Part shown: piece by piece, positions 1 to 8,421 of the stretch
How positions within the stretch are numbered: position 1 is the stretch's first letter
How the letters are laid out: the number at the start of each line of letters is the position of its first letter
NCBI RefSeq assembly: GCF_004959925.1
Contig: NZ_SPUW01000003.1
Location: forward strand, 124,001 to 188,000
Length of the DNA: 64,000 nucleotides
Direction of reading: 5' to 3'
DNA from: Pseudooceanicola onchidii
GTDB taxonomy: Bacteria; Pseudomonadota; Alphaproteobacteria; Rhodobacterales; Rhodobacteraceae
Notes under the pieces: generated by a model
Database searches by the model: none
Told to the model about the DNA's origin: nothing
The model's input: only the letters and a program-made list of their open reading frames with translations
Program-made: the position numbers and the translations under genes

Positions 1-139
1 GCCCGCCACAGTCGATGCCGTCACCGGCGCCGTCATGGCGGGCCGTGATCACGCCATCCTTCAGGGTCAGGCCGCCGGTCGTCTCGGTCCCGGTCTCGGG
101 GTCGATCAGGCGCAGATTGGTAAGGGTCGTGGCGCTCAT
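1..139 (-). CDS. pyrC: dihydroorotase, N-terminal part (cut by window edge)
   Basis: Only the first 46 codons are inside the window. The peptide begins MSATTLTNLRLIDPETG and runs to a DCGG motif, the usual N-terminal beta-sandwich opening of amidohydrolases of the dihydroorotase type (LIDP...G...DG.I...IDCGG). The metal-binding HxH motif would lie just beyond the edge. The ATG overlaps the TGA of the upstream gene (ATGA), which indicates translational coupling in an operon that starts with pyrB. PyrC closes carbamoyl aspartate to dihydroorotate, the step after PyrB. The pyrB context is the main reason for choosing dihydroorotase over another amidohydrolase. Confidence 0.82.
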   Translation of the reverse strand, partial: MSATTLTNLRLIDPETGTETTGGLTLKDGVITARHDGAGDGIDCGG

Positions 140-675
140 GCGAATAGTCCCATGACGATGAGGATCAGCGCCGCCATGCCCAGCAAAAGCCAGAGCGTCA
201 GGCGGCTGGTCTTCGGGGCATTCACCGGCGCGGGCTGCGGCGCCGGGGTGGTGATGCCGCTGGCCGCTTCGCTGCGCAGCGGTTCCATCGTGGTGGCGAC
301 CGGGGTCATCGACCAGCTGCCGAAATGCGCCAGCGGCGGTTTGGGCGACAAGGGGACATGCGCGCCGTCGAAGGCCGCCCCCTTGATGATGACCACAGCG
401 CCCCGGATGGCGTCGATCCGGGCGCGGTCGGCGGCGATCTGCCCCTCGTCCACGCCAATGCCTTCGGTCAGGAACCCGGCCAGGCCGATGCCGTCCAGAT
501 CCTCGGCCACCGCGCCTTCGACCTGCGTGTCATCCAGGCTGTCGACGCCCAGGGCCTCGCGCAGCGGATAAGCCCCGGTGTCGGGATCGGGCGTCACGAA
601 GGACCAAAGCGCGTCTTCGTCCAGATTGGCGGTGAACAGGTGGACCGTCTCGCGGTCGCCGGAGGTCAGGGTCAT
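136..675 (-). CDS. C-terminally membrane-anchored protein of unknown function in the pyr operon
   Basis: This is a 179-residue protein that I cannot assign to a named family. Residues 1-110 are acidic and look globular (LFTANLDEDALWSF, then an acidic stretch around 40-75). Residues 115-150 are a proline/alanine-rich linker (TTPAPQPAPVNAP), and the last 25 residues form a single hydrophobic helix (LTLWLLLGMAALILIVMGLFA) ending at the C-terminus. That is the layout of a tail-anchored protein with its soluble domain in the cytoplasm. It overlaps the gene upstream (ATGA at 672-675) and pyrC downstream, so it is co-translated with pyrimidine genes. Its role is unknown; a membrane scaffold for neighbouring proteins is speculation. 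Confidence 0.75.
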   Translation of the reverse strand: MTLTSGDRETVHLFTANLDEDALWSFVTPDPDTGAYPLREALGVDSLDDTQVEGAVAEDLDGIGLAGFLTEGIGVDEGQIAADRARIDAIRGAVVIIKGAAFDGAHVPLSPKPPLAHFGSWSMTPVATTMEPLRSEAASGITTPAPQPAPVNAPKTSRLTLWLLLGMAALILIVMGLFA

Positions 676-1241
676 GCTGTGCCCTTTGCTTGTTGATCCG
701 CCAGGCGGCGGTCACGGACGTTGGTCATCAGGCGATAGACCTCGTGGCCGTCCTCAAGCCGTTCGAAGCCGATATCGACCGCCCGCGTGCCGTTCTTGGT
801 CTGCCGGTATTCCTTGGCGAAATTGATGGTCACAAGATTGTCCGCCTTGAACTCGAGAACGCTGTCGCCGTCGATCTGCCACGACCGCAGACGCCGCCCG
901 GCCAGCGGCATGTCGGTCGCGATGAAGGCGCGGCGGTCGGTCAGCGTGTACCAGGTGTGCCTGCGCCGCCAGGGTCCCCAGAAGAAGGCGCCGAATGCCA
1001 GCGAGATCCCGACCGAGAAATGGATCAGCCCGAAGCTCCAGAAATACCCCCCCGCCATCGAGGCCATCATCATCCAGACGGCGGCGAACCCGGCAAAGAA
1101 CAGGCCGAACAGCGCGCCCCCGATCTGCGCCACGCCGATCACGAAGGCTGCATCCGGACGCCCCTGCCACAGGATCTCCTCTCCGGGGGCCAGAACGCCA
1201 TCCCAGCCTTCGCCGGTGGCGGCGTGATTGCGTCCGCTCAT
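672..1241 (-). CDS. bacterial PH-domain membrane protein
   Basis: This 189-residue protein starts [20 protein letters not shown]. The motif EEILWQGRPD near residue 20 is the typical entry to bacterial PH-domain membrane proteins. Two hydrophobic segments follow (about 30-55 and 65-85), then the PH signature YTLTDRRAFIATDMPL and a beta-rich C-terminal half. An upstream in-frame start exists, but the ATG at 1241 overlaps the preceding stop (ATGA), matching the other junctions in this operon. The ligand and function of these bPH domains are not known; many sit at the inner face of the membrane. It is the second of two such genes between pyrB and pyrC. Confidence 0.8.
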   Translation of the reverse strand: MSGRNHAATGEGWDGVLAPGEEILWQGRPDAAFVIGVAQIGGALFGLFFAGFAAVWMMMASMAGGYFWSFGLIHFSVGISLAFGAFFWGPWRRRHTWYTLTDRRAFIATDMPLAGRRLRSWQIDGDSVLEFKADNLVTINFAKEYRQTKNGTRAVDIGFERLEDGHEVYRLMTNVRDRRLADQQAKGTA

Positions 1242-1678
1242 GCGGCCACCTGTCCGGTGTCGGGCGCGGTGGCGGCGCGGCAGCGGTTCAGGCGCGTGGC
1301 CAGCCAGGCGGGGCTGGCGAGGGCGACGATCCGGTGATCGCGGTCGCAGGTCTTCACGGTCAGGGAATGCGCGCCGACGTCGAAACTGCGGATCTCGTCC
1401 AGCGGAATGACCCGGTCCGGCGCGATCAGCAGCCGCCGGTCGGTCAGGCAATAATCCAGACGCCGCCGGACCAGAAGATGAGCTATGGCGTTGAAGCCGC
1501 TGAAAACGGCAAGGAAATGCAAAAGCCCCACCATATGGACCGCCCCTGTCAGGGCCCAGGTCGCGACGGCATAGATCGCCATCGCCAGCATCGCGGTCAG
1601 CACGATACCCGCCAGCAGCGGCCCGGCGCTTCGGTCGCGGCGTGCGATGACCTGTTCACCGGGATCGGGTCGGATCAC
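1238..1678 (-). CDS. small bacterial PH-domain membrane protein
   Basis: This 146-residue protein has two predicted membrane helices (about 20-44 and 48-70). They are followed by [20 protein letters not shown], the same TDRR signature as in the next gene, and a short beta-rich region ending near residue 130. The PH domain is shorter than in its neighbour. The start overlaps the pyrB stop (ATGA at 1675-1678). The two adjacent proteins share architecture but differ in sequence, so they could be an old duplication or two halves of a hetero-oligomer. The function is unknown, and the operon position is the only lead. Confidence 0.78.
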   Translation of the reverse strand: MIRPDPGEQVIARRDRSAGPLLAGIVLTAMLAMAIYAVATWALTGAVHMVGLLHFLAVFSGFNAIAHLLVRRRLDYCLTDRRLLIAPDRVIPLDEIRSFDVGAHSLTVKTCDRDHRIVALASPAWLATRLNRCRAATAPDTGQVAA

Positions 1679-2619
1679 GCCGCCGCCCTCCGCGTCTTCA
1701 GGTTGCGCGCCAGCAGGTCCATGGCGGCCATGCGGACGGCCACGCCCATCTCGACCTGTTCCTGGATGACCGACCGGTTGATGTCGTCGGCCAGGGTGCC
1801 GTCGATCTCGACGCCGCGGTTCATCGGGCCGGGGTGCATGACGATGGCGTCCTCCTTGGCGTGCGACAGCTTTTCGGCGTCCAGTCCATAGAGGTGGTAA
1901 TACTCGCGCTCGGACGGGATGAAACCGCCGTCCATCCGTTCTTTCTGAAGCCGCAGCATCATCACGACGTCAACGTCCTGCAATCCCTGGGCCATGTCCT
2001 CGTAGACCTCGCAGCCCAGGTCGGCCATGCCCGCAGGCATCAGCGTCGGCGGGCCGACAAGTCGCACGCGGTTCTCCATCTTGCCCAGCAGGATGATGTT
2101 GGACCGGGCGACGCGGCTGTGGGCGATGTCGCCGCAAATCGCAATCGACAGCCGGTGCAGGCGGCCTTTCTTGCGGCGGATGGTCAGCGCATCCAGCAGC
2201 GCCTGCGTGGGGTGTTCGTGACGCCCGTCGCCCGCGTTCAGCACGGCACAGTTGACCTTCTGGCTCAGCAGGTCGACCGCGCCGGACTGCGGGTGCCGCA
2301 CGACCAGCAGATCGGGCTGCATGGCGTTCAGCGTCATCGCGGTGTCGATCAACGTCTCGCCCTTCTTCACCGAAGAGGTCGACATGCCCATGTTCATCAC
2401 ATCCGCGCCCAGACGCTTGCCCGCCAGTTCGAAACTGGCCTGCGTGCGGGTCGAATTCTCGAAGAACATGTTGATCTGGGTCAGGCCGCGCAGGGCCTCA
2501 GAATGCTTGTCGGCGCTGCGCGACAGGGCGACATAGTCGTCGGCCAGATCCAGGATCTCGCCGATCTCGTCCGGGGCCAGCGGTTCGATGCCAAGCAGGT
2601 GGTCCTGTCTGAAACCCAT
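1675..2619 (-). CDS. pyrB: aspartate carbamoyltransferase, catalytic chain
   Basis: PyrB condenses carbamoyl phosphate with L-aspartate in the committed step of pyrimidine synthesis. The 314-residue length fits the catalytic chain. The carbamoyl-phosphate loop [15 protein letters not shown] is near residue 57, the HPTQALLDA motif near residue 140, and the aspartate-binding [10 protein letters not shown] near residue 265. No regulatory chain (pyrI) follows; instead two PH-domain genes, a tail-anchored protein and pyrC come next, all overlapping by four bases. It is the first gene of the operon, with about 140 bases between it and prs, which lies upstream on the same strand and makes PRPP for the same pathway. 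Confidence 0.97.
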   Translation of the reverse strand: MGFRQDHLLGIEPLAPDEIGEILDLADDYVALSRSADKHSEALRGLTQINMFFENSTRTQASFELAGKRLGADVMNMGMSTSSVKKGETLIDTAMTLNAMQPDLLVVRHPQSGAVDLLSQKVNCAVLNAGDGRHEHPTQALLDALTIRRKKGRLHRLSIAICGDIAHSRVARSNIILLGKMENRVRLVGPPTLMPAGMADLGCEVYEDMAQGLQDVDVVMMLRLQKERMDGGFIPSEREYYHLYGLDAEKLSHAKEDAIVMHPGPMNRGVEIDGTLADDINRSVIQEQVEMGVAVRMAAMDLLARNLKTRRAAA

Positions 2620-2684
2620 GGTGCCTCCCTCGCGTTGCCTCGCTTATAGAAATCCCGGGCGCGGCTCACAAGTCCGGGTCCGGG

Positions 2685-2752
2685 CTTCCTCTGGTCTTCA
2701 TATCCTCGGGGGTGAATTGGCCATAGGCCAAGAGGGGGCAGACGGCCCCCTC
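2685..2752 (-). repeat. dispersed composite repeat, copy 1 (downstream of prs)
   Basis: Read on the minus strand, a GAGGGGGC/GCCCCCTC hairpin (2732-2752) is followed by TTGGCC-TAT-GGCCAA (2717-2731), then CCCCCGAGGATATGAAGACC and AGAGGAAG. The same order recurs at 19367-19436, and the last part recurs at 5311-5359. It lies ten bases after the prs stop, where it may act as a transcription terminator. There is no strong U-tract. Confidence 0.75.
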
Positions 2753-2762
2753 ACTCCGCCGC

Positions 2763-3779
2763 TCAGCTGCGGAAGACACCCTCGTAGATCGGCTCCATCG
2801 ACCGGGTCTCAAACAGCGACGAAACCGAGGTGCCGTTCCAGATGTTCAGGATCGCCTGCGCAAAAAGCGGCGCGGTCGGCAGGATGCGGATCTGGGCGCA
2901 GTCCTTCACGGCATCGGGCGCCGCGATGGTGTCGGTGATCACCAGGTTCTTCAGGACCGAATTCGAGATCCGTTCGACCGCCGGGCCCGACAGGACGCCG
3001 TGAGTGATATAGGCGTGAACTTCCTTGGCACCATATTCGGTCAGCAGTTCCGCCGCCTTGCACAGCGTGCCGGCCGTGTCGCACATGTCGTCGATCATGA
3101 TGGCGATCTTGTCCTTCACGTCGCCGATCACGGTCATTTCCGCGACTTCGCCGGGCTTTTCGCGGCGCTTGTCCACGATCGACAGCGGGGCGTCGATGCG
3201 TTTCGCCAGTTCGCGGGCGCGGGCCACGCCGCCGACGTCGGGCGACACGACCATGATCTCTTCCATCCGGCCCTTGAACTTTTCCTTGATGTCGAGCGCA
3301 AAGATCGGGCTGGCATAGAGGTTGTCGACGGGGATGTCGAAGAAGCCCTGGATCTGGGCTGCGTGCAGGTCCATCGTCAGGACGCGGCTGATGCCGCTCT
3401 CGACCAGCATATTGGCGACCAGCTTGGCGGTGATCGGCGTGCGCGGCTTGGTCCGGCGGTCCTGGCGGGCATAGCCGAAATAGGGGATCACGGCAGTGAC
3501 GCGGGAGGCCGAGGACCGGCGCAGCGCATCGGCCATGATCAGCAGTTCCATCAGGTTGTCGTTCGCCGGGTTCGACGTCGACTGGATGATGAACATGTCC
3601 TCGCCGCGGACGTTTTCAAAGACCTCGACGAAGATCTCGCCGTCGTTGAACCTCTCGACGCGGGCATCGACCAGGTCGAGGTTCACCCCCCGATGGATCG
3701 ACATGCGACGCGTGATGGCCGAGGCGAGCGGCAGGTTGGCATTCCCGGCGATAAGCTTGGGTTCGACGACGTTCGGCAT
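2763..3779 (-). CDS. prs: ribose-phosphate pyrophosphokinase (PRPP synthetase)
   Basis: Prs makes 5-phosphoribosyl 1-pyrophosphate from ribose 5-phosphate and ATP for nucleotide, histidine and tryptophan synthesis. The 338 residues include the class I features: an ATP-binding flexible loop region ([20 protein letters not shown], about 110-130), the metal-binding [14 protein letters not shown] (about 147), and the PRPP-binding loop near residue 234 ([12 protein letters not shown]). The C-terminus is slightly longer than in E. coli. The gene is transcribed toward pyrB, and a composite repeat/hairpin lies just past its stop. Confidence 0.97.
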   Translation of the reverse strand: MPNVVEPKLIAGNANLPLASAITRRMSIHRGVNLDLVDARVERFNDGEIFVEVFENVRGEDMFIIQSTSNPANDNLMELLIMADALRRSSASRVTAVIPYFGYARQDRRTKPRTPITAKLVANMLVESGISRVLTMDLHAAQIQGFFDIPVDNLYASPIFALDIKEKFKGRMEEIMVVSPDVGGVARARELAKRIDAPLSIVDKRREKPGEVAEMTVIGDVKDKIAIMIDDMCDTAGTLCKAAELLTEYGAKEVHAYITHGVLSGPAVERISNSVLKNLVITDTIAAPDAVKDCAQIRILPTAPLFAQAILNIWNGTSVSSLFETRSMEPIYEGVFRS

Positions 3780-3883
3780 GGCAGCTCCGATGGTTCTGAC
3801 GCAAAGGCGGCGTGACAGATTCGTGACGTTGAACCCCGCTTACCACCTAGGTAGGGTCTTGCCAAACCGGCGGGGAGGATAAG

Positions 3884-4486
3884 ATGCCGCATATCGACTA
3901 TTATTTCGTAACAGTCTCTCCCTGGACCTACCTGGGCGGCAATCGCCTGGAAGAGATCGCGGAAAAGCACGGCGCGACCATCACTTACAAACCCTGCGAC
4001 ATGAACCGGGTGTTCCAATCCACGGGCGGTCTGCCGCTGGCGCAGCGGTCGCAGGCGCGCAAGGATTACCGCATGCAGGAACTGAAGCGGTGGCGCGCGG
4101 CGCTGAAGATGCCGCTGACGCTGGAACCTGCGCATTTCCCGACCAATCCGGCGCCCGCGTCCTATGCGATCATCGCCGCGCAGGCGGCGGGCGGCGGCGA
4201 CACGGGCGCGCTGGTGCAATCCATCCTGCGGGCCTGCTGGGCCGAGGAAAAGAACGTGGCCGACGAGGCCGTGATCCGTGACTGCCTGTCAGCGGCGGGG
4301 TTCGACCCCGACCTCGCCAGCGGCGGGATGCTGACCGGCGCCATGGCCTATGAGGCCAACACCGAAGAGGCGATCCAGGTCGGTGCTTTCGGGGCTCCCT
4401 TCTACCTTGTCGACGGGGTGGAAGGGTTCTGGGGGCAGGACCGGCTCGACATGCTGGACCTTTACCTGTCGGGGGCGCTTTCGTGA
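3884..4486 (+). CDS. 2-hydroxychromene-2-carboxylate isomerase family protein (DsbA-like fold)
   Basis: This 200-residue protein is a glutathione-dependent isomerase of the HCCA isomerase/kappa-GST type with a thioredoxin fold. The N-terminal IDYYFVTVSPWTYLG places the active-site serine (SPW) near residue 11, and the C-terminal GAFGAPFYLVDG...FWGQDRLDML (about 165-190) is the conserved GSH-side and helix motif of the family. No aromatic-degradation genes are nearby, so the true substrate is unknown and the naphthalene-pathway name should not be taken literally. It overlaps the next gene at GTGA, so the two are co-translated. Confidence 0.88.
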   Translation: MPHIDYYFVTVSPWTYLGGNRLEEIAEKHGATITYKPCDMNRVFQSTGGLPLAQRSQARKDYRMQELKRWRAALKMPLTLEPAHFPTNPAPASYAIIAAQAAGGGDTGALVQSILRACWAEEKNVADEAVIRDCLSAAGFDPDLASGGMLTGAMAYEANTEEAIQVGAFGAPFYLVDGVEGFWGQDRLDMLDLYLSGALS

Positions 4487-5292
4487 CATCGAAGATCTAC
4501 GCGGGACGCGACACGGCGGTGCGCAGCTGGCCGGGTGGGCCGGGGCGTGCTCTCATGGTGCATTGTTCGCTGGCCCATTCCGGGGCGTGGAAGGGCGTTG
4601 CGGGGTATCTGTCGGCCAGTCACGAATGTCGCGCCTTCGATCTGCCGGGGCACGGACGCAGCGCGCCCTGGGATTTCGAGTGCGGCTATCAGGACGCCGT
4701 GGTGCAGCAGATGCGCGAGATGATCGCGGAATGGCAGGCGCCGGTCGATCTGGTCGGCCATTCCTTCGGCGCAACGGCCTGCCTGCGCCTTGCGGCCACC
4801 GCGCCCGACCTGGTGCGGCGCATGGTGCTGGTCGAGCCGGTGTTCTTCACCGCAGCCTATGCCGCCGATCCTGACTGGGCGGCCGCGCAGAAGGCGCTGC
4901 CCAATCCGGTCTACGACGGGTTTCAGGCCAAGGACTATCGCGCGGCCGCCAAGGCATTCCTGGGCGACTGGGGCGGCGGCCAGCCGTGGGAGGAGATGAC
5001 GGCCGAGCAGCAGGACCTGTTCACCGAGCAGATGAAGCTGGTCGAGGCCGTCATGGTCACCAACAACGGCGATCCGGACGGAATCCTGGCGGATGGGCTG
5101 ATCGCGAAGATGCCGGTGCCGGCGCTTTTGATCGACGGGGCCGAGAGCCCCGAGGGAAGCCACCGGATCGTGCTGGCCCTGCAGGATCTGATCCGCGACG
5201 CGCGGTTGGAGACTGTGGCGGGGGCCGGACACATGGTGCCGATCAGCCACGCGGACGTGGTCGGGCCGATGGTGGCGGAGTTCCTAGGCTAG
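4483..5292 (+). CDS. alpha/beta-hydrolase
   Basis: This 269-residue serine hydrolase has the nucleophile elbow GHSFGA (Ser about 93). The oxyanion strand motif VHCSLAHSGAW is near residue 22, the acid region is around 210 (LLIDGAESPEG), and the catalytic histidine is in GAGHMVPIS near residue 247. It starts with GTG inside the stop of the preceding isomerase (GTGA), so it is translationally coupled. Its substrate cannot be read from sequence; an esterase or C-C hydrolase acting with the upstream isomerase is a guess. A composite repeat with a GC-rich hairpin follows at 5311. Confidence 0.88.
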   Translation: MTSKIYAGRDTAVRSWPGGPGRALMVHCSLAHSGAWKGVAGYLSASHECRAFDLPGHGRSAPWDFECGYQDAVVQQMREMIAEWQAPVDLVGHSFGATACLRLAATAPDLVRRMVLVEPVFFTAAYAADPDWAAAQKALPNPVYDGFQAKDYRAAAKAFLGDWGGGQPWEEMTAEQQDLFTEQMKLVEAVMVTNNGDPDGILADGLIAKMPVPALLIDGAESPEGSHRIVLALQDLIRDARLETVAGAGHMVPISHADVVGPMVAEFLG

Positions 5293-5310
5293 GCGTCAGA
5301 TGGCCGGCCG

Positions 5311-5359
5311 CCGGGGGCTGTCTGCCCCCGGACCCCCGAGGATATGGGACCAGAGGAAG
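5311..5359 (+). repeat. dispersed composite repeat, copy 2 (downstream of the hydrolase)
   Basis: The hairpin CCGGGGGC-TGTCT-GCCCCCGG (5311-5331) runs into ACCCCCGAGGATATGGGACC and AGAGGAAG. The second half is nearly identical to copy 1 on the opposite strand at 2685-2714. It lies between the convergent hydrolase and ltaE genes and probably ends transcription. Confidence 0.75.
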
Positions 5360-5395
5360 ACCGGACGCCGGGCGCCCGGTTGTTGTCAGCGTTCG

Positions 5396-6442
5396 TCAGG
5401 CACGGGCGAGGTCGAGGAAGCGGTCGATCTCGGCCTCGGGCAGGGCCCAGTCGGTCACAAGCCGCGTGGTCAGCGGTTCATCCGCATCGCCGTCGTCCAG
5501 CGATCCCGCCCAGACGTTGAAGACCGCACCTGCGTCCTTGAGCGCCTTCAGGCGGCGACGGGGCAGGGTGAGGAAGGCCATGTTGACCGCGGGTTCATAC
5601 AGGAAGTCAGCTTCGGGCAGGGCGCGCAACCCGTCGGCCAGTTTCGCCATGTTGGCATTGGCCGCGCGGGCCGTCGACAGCCAGAGATCATCGCGCAGGT
5701 AGGCGGCCATCTGCGCCGACAGGTAGCGGTGCTTGGAAAAGAGGTGTGCGCCCCGCTTGCGGCGCAGCTCAAACTCCCAGGCCTTGTCCGGATCGAACAT
5801 CACGACCGCCTCGACCCCCATGCAGCCGTTCTTGGTGCCGCCGAAGGAGAGCACGTCGACGCCCGCGCGCCATGTCATTTCGGAGGGCGTGCAGTTGGTG
5901 GCGACCAGCGCGTTGGCAAAGCGCGCGCCGTCCATGTGGACGGGCAGGCCGTAGTCACGTGCGACCGAGGTCAGCGCAGTCAGTTCGGCCACCGTGAAGG
6001 TCTGGCCCTTTTCGGTGGCCTGGGTGATCGAGACCGGGCCGCGCTGCGGGCCGTGGACGCCGCGCACCTCCTCGGCCTCGATCGCGGCGCGCAGGGCGTC
6101 CGGCGTCATCTTGTCGGCGTCCCCCACCAGGGTCAGCTTGGCGCCGCCGGTGTAGAATTCGGGGCCGTTGCATTCGTCTTCGTAGATATGCGCGACGGGC
6201 GAACAGAAGACCGTGTGCGTCGGCGGACAGTAGCACGACAGCGCCAGGCAGTTGGCGGCGGTGCCGGTGGCCACAAGGTAGACCGCCGCCTCGGGCGCCT
6301 CGAAGATCTCGCGGATGCGGGCGCGGACCTCGTCCATCAAGGGGTCGGCGCCATAGGACCCGGTGTAGCCCGTGTTGGCTTCGGTCAGGGCCTGCATGAT
6401 TTGCGGGTGAACGGGGCCCGTGTTGTCGGATCCAAAGTACAT
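5396..6442 (-). CDS. ltaE: low-specificity L-threonine aldolase family protein
   Basis: This PLP enzyme of fold type I cleaves L-threonine or allo-threonine, and beta-hydroxy amino acids generally, to glycine and an aldehyde. The 348-residue form starts MYFGSDNTGPVHPQIMQAL; the DNTGP opening is diagnostic. The PLP lysine lies in SFGGTKNG (about 203), and HMDGARFANALVA (about 170) carries the PLP-contacting aspartate. The start was chosen at 6442 because its A is shared with the TGA of the upstream gene (TGATG). It is the third gene of ribF-ykgJ-ltaE. Specific symbols differ between genomes, so the family call is firmer than the symbol. Confidence 0.9.
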   Translation of the reverse strand: MYFGSDNTGPVHPQIMQALTEANTGYTGSYGADPLMDEVRARIREIFEAPEAAVYLVATGTAANCLALSCYCPPTHTVFCSPVAHIYEDECNGPEFYTGGAKLTLVGDADKMTPDALRAAIEAEEVRGVHGPQRGPVSITQATEKGQTFTVAELTALTSVARDYGLPVHMDGARFANALVATNCTPSEMTWRAGVDVLSFGGTKNGCMGVEAVVMFDPDKAWEFELRRKRGAHLFSKHRYLSAQMAAYLRDDLWLSTARAANANMAKLADGLRALPEADFLYEPAVNMAFLTLPRRRLKALKDAGAVFNVWAGSLDDGDADEPLTTRLVTDWALPEAEIDRFLDLARA

Positions 6443-6915
6443 CAGAGCGGCTCCTCTATTATGTGGTCTTCCCAGTCTTCGTCGGCGACCTCGAATTCCG
6501 AATAGGTCATGCCCCGGACGGACACGCCTGCGCGGTGGACCGACTCGGCCGTGCCACTGATCAGCGGGTGCCAGTCGTACAGCGGACGCCCTTCGGCCAG
6601 CAGCCGATAGGCGCAGGTCTGGGGCAGCCAGTACATGTTGTCCTGGATGGTCTTCGGGTCGAGCGTGATGCATTCCGGCACGAACTGGTGGCGGATGGGG
6701 TACTGCGCGCAGCGGCAGGTGGCATCGTCCAACAGGCGGCAGGCGACGCGGGTGAGGGCGACCTCACCCGTTTCCTCGTCTTCCAGCTTGTTCAGGCAGC
6801 ACTTGCCGCAGCCATCGCAAAGCGCCTCCCATTCGGCGGGGGTCATCTTGGCGAGCGGTTTCTTTTCCCAGAACCGCGGCGCGAGGCCGGACCGGTCGAT
6901 CGGGTCGTCGGTCAT
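6442..6915 (-). CDS. YkgJ/YcgN family cysteine-cluster protein (UPF0260)
   Basis: This 157-residue protein has eight or more cysteines in the pattern of the Fe/Zn-binding CxxCxxCC family: CDGCGKCC (about 32-39), then CRLLDDATCRCAQYP (about 59-73), C at about 82 and C at about 102. The start PWFWEKKPL-type motif of YcgN proteins appears as PRFWEKKPLAKM. The cysteine cluster probably binds a metal centre; the function is unknown. It overlaps ribF upstream (ATGA at 6912-6915) and ltaE downstream (TGATG), so it is made together with a flavin enzyme and a PLP enzyme. Confidence 0.88.
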   Translation of the reverse strand: MTDDPIDRSGLAPRFWEKKPLAKMTPAEWEALCDGCGKCCLNKLEDEETGEVALTRVACRLLDDATCRCAQYPIRHQFVPECITLDPKTIQDNMYWLPQTCAYRLLAEGRPLYDWHPLISGTAESVHRAGVSVRGMTYSEFEVADEDWEDHIIEEPL

Positions 6916-7850
6916 GTCCGCTCCAGGATGGTGCGGGCCTTGGCGCAGTCGGCGTCCATCTGGGCGACCAGCGCGTCAAGGCTGTCGAACCGGGCCTCGG
7001 GGCGCAGGTAGTCGACCAGCGCGACCGACAGCGTTTCGCCGTAGAGATCGCCCTTGAAGTCAAAGACATAGGTTTCGATGTTGGGCGTTTCGCCGTCGAA
7101 CTGCGGCCGCACGCCAAGCGAGGCCGCGCCGTGATAGCTGCCCTTGTGGGGGCCGGTCAGCACGTCGACCAGCACGGCGTAGACGCCGAACTTCGGCTGG
7201 TGCAGCCCGGTGATCGACATGTTGGCCGTCGGATAGCCCAGGTCGCGGCCGCGCTGATCGCCCCGGATCACCGGGCCTTCGATGCGGTGCCAGTGGCCCA
7301 GCATCGCGGCGGCGTCGCGCGGGCGGCCTTCGGTCAGGGCGGTGCGGATGGCGGTGGACGACACTTCCTCGGTTCCTTCCGAGATCAGCTCGGCGATGGT
7401 GACGCCAAACCCGTAGGTGTCCCCGAAGGCGCGGAGCGTGTCGACGGTGCCCGCGCGTTTCGCGCCGAAGTGGAAATCGGCGCCGACGGTGACATGGCGG
7501 ACGCCAAGGCCATCGACCAGAACGCGTTTGGCGAATTCGTCGGGCGTCAGGGCCGCGAGGCCAGGGTTGAACGTCAGCTCATAAAGGACATCAACGCCGA
7601 TCTTTTCCAGCCGGTGTGCCCGGGCGGCGGGGCCGGTCAGGCGGAAGGGCGCGGCGTCGGGCGCGAACAGCTGTCGCGGGTGCGGTTCGAAGGTCATGAC
7701 GCCAAGGGGGGCGTCCAGGCGCGTGGCCTCGGCCCGGGCGATATCGATCACCGCGCGGTGGCCATGGTGCACGCCGTCGAAGTTGCCGATGGCGATGGAG
7801 GCGCCCCGGTCGGCCTCTGTCACGTATTGATAGTCGCGCACGATCCTCAT
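6912..7850 (-). CDS. ribF: bifunctional riboflavin kinase / FAD synthetase
   Basis: RibF phosphorylates riboflavin to FMN and adenylates FMN to FAD. The 312-residue protein begins MRIVRDYQYVTEADRG and carries the nucleotidyltransferase signature IAIGNFDGVHHGHRAVI near residue 18. The adenylyltransferase motif STAIRTALTEGRPRDAA lies near 155, and the C-terminal kinase domain has GRDLGYPTANM (about 195) and ETYVFDFKGDLYG (about 250). A longer TTG-started form (from 7886) is possible, but the ATG gives the family's normal N-terminus. It heads a tightly overlapping operon with the cysteine-cluster gene and ltaE. No FMN riboswitch is visible upstream. Confidence 0.96.
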   Translation of the reverse strand: MRIVRDYQYVTEADRGASIAIGNFDGVHHGHRAVIDIARAEATRLDAPLGVMTFEPHPRQLFAPDAAPFRLTGPAARAHRLEKIGVDVLYELTFNPGLAALTPDEFAKRVLVDGLGVRHVTVGADFHFGAKRAGTVDTLRAFGDTYGFGVTIAELISEGTEEVSSTAIRTALTEGRPRDAAAMLGHWHRIEGPVIRGDQRGRDLGYPTANMSITGLHQPKFGVYAVLVDVLTGPHKGSYHGAASLGVRPQFDGETPNIETYVFDFKGDLYGETLSVALVDYLRPEARFDSLDALVAQMDADCAKARTILERT

Positions 7851-7949
7851 GATCGCAGGGGTAGCCCCGGGCGGGAGGAGGTGCAAGAGGTGCGCAATGG
7901 CAAACGGCCCGCCAGTGCGGCGGGCCGGGATTGCGGAATTCGCCTTGTG

Positions 7950-8393
7950 TCAGTCGAACTTGCGGGACGGTGCCAGCACGGTGGCTTCGCCCATCAGGAC
8001 CTTCTTGCCGTCGACCATGCAGCGGCAGTCCAGCTTGACCCGACGCTTGGCGTGGTCGATGTCGATCACCTCGACCTCGGCCAGGACCATGTCGCCGGGA
8101 CGCACGGGCGCCAGGAACTTGAGCGTCTGGCCCATGTAGACCGTGCCATGCCCGGGCAGCTGTTCACCGATCACCGCCGAGATCAGGCCGGCCGTCAGCA
8201 TGCCGTGGGCGATGCGCCCTTCGAAGATCGTGTCCTGCGCGTAGGCATCATCCAGGTGCACCGGGTTCCGGTCGGTCGAGACCTGGGCGAACATCTCGAT
8301 ATCCTCGTCGGTCACGACTTTGCGCAGGTGGCGCGTCATGCCCATTTCGATGTCTTCGATACAGATCGTACCGCGCGGCAAGTTGTCCAACAT
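7950..8393 (-). CDS. MaoC-family (hot-dog fold) dehydratase
   Basis: This 147-residue single hot-dog protein has the hydratase 2 motif: the catalytic Asp and His lie in STDRNPVHLDDAYAQDTIF (about 45-62) and GRIAHGML (about 65-72). Such proteins hydrate enoyl-CoA or mesaconyl-type CoA esters; the substrate is not clear here. The ATG at 8393 has a GGAGAG ribosome site directly upstream, which decides against the longer GTG form at 8402. It stands alone, with a 59-bp imperfect inverted repeat (8422-8480) in its promoter region. Confidence 0.88.
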   Translation of the reverse strand: MLDNLPRGTICIEDIEMGMTRHLRKVVTDEDIEMFAQVSTDRNPVHLDDAYAQDTIFEGRIAHGMLTAGLISAVIGEQLPGHGTVYMGQTLKFLAPVRPGDMVLAEVEVIDIDHAKRRVKLDCRCMVDGKKVLMGEATVLAPSRKFD

Positions 8394-8421
8394 TCTCTCC
8401 ACCCTTCAGTCCGGTCGGGTA

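Noticed and set aside
1040-1065. GGCGGGGGGGTATTTCTGG string resembling the dispersed repeat core
   Set aside because: It lies inside the PH-domain gene, matches only the GGTATTT part, and lacks the conserved AAGATGAAG/AGAGGAAG end, so it is likely chance.
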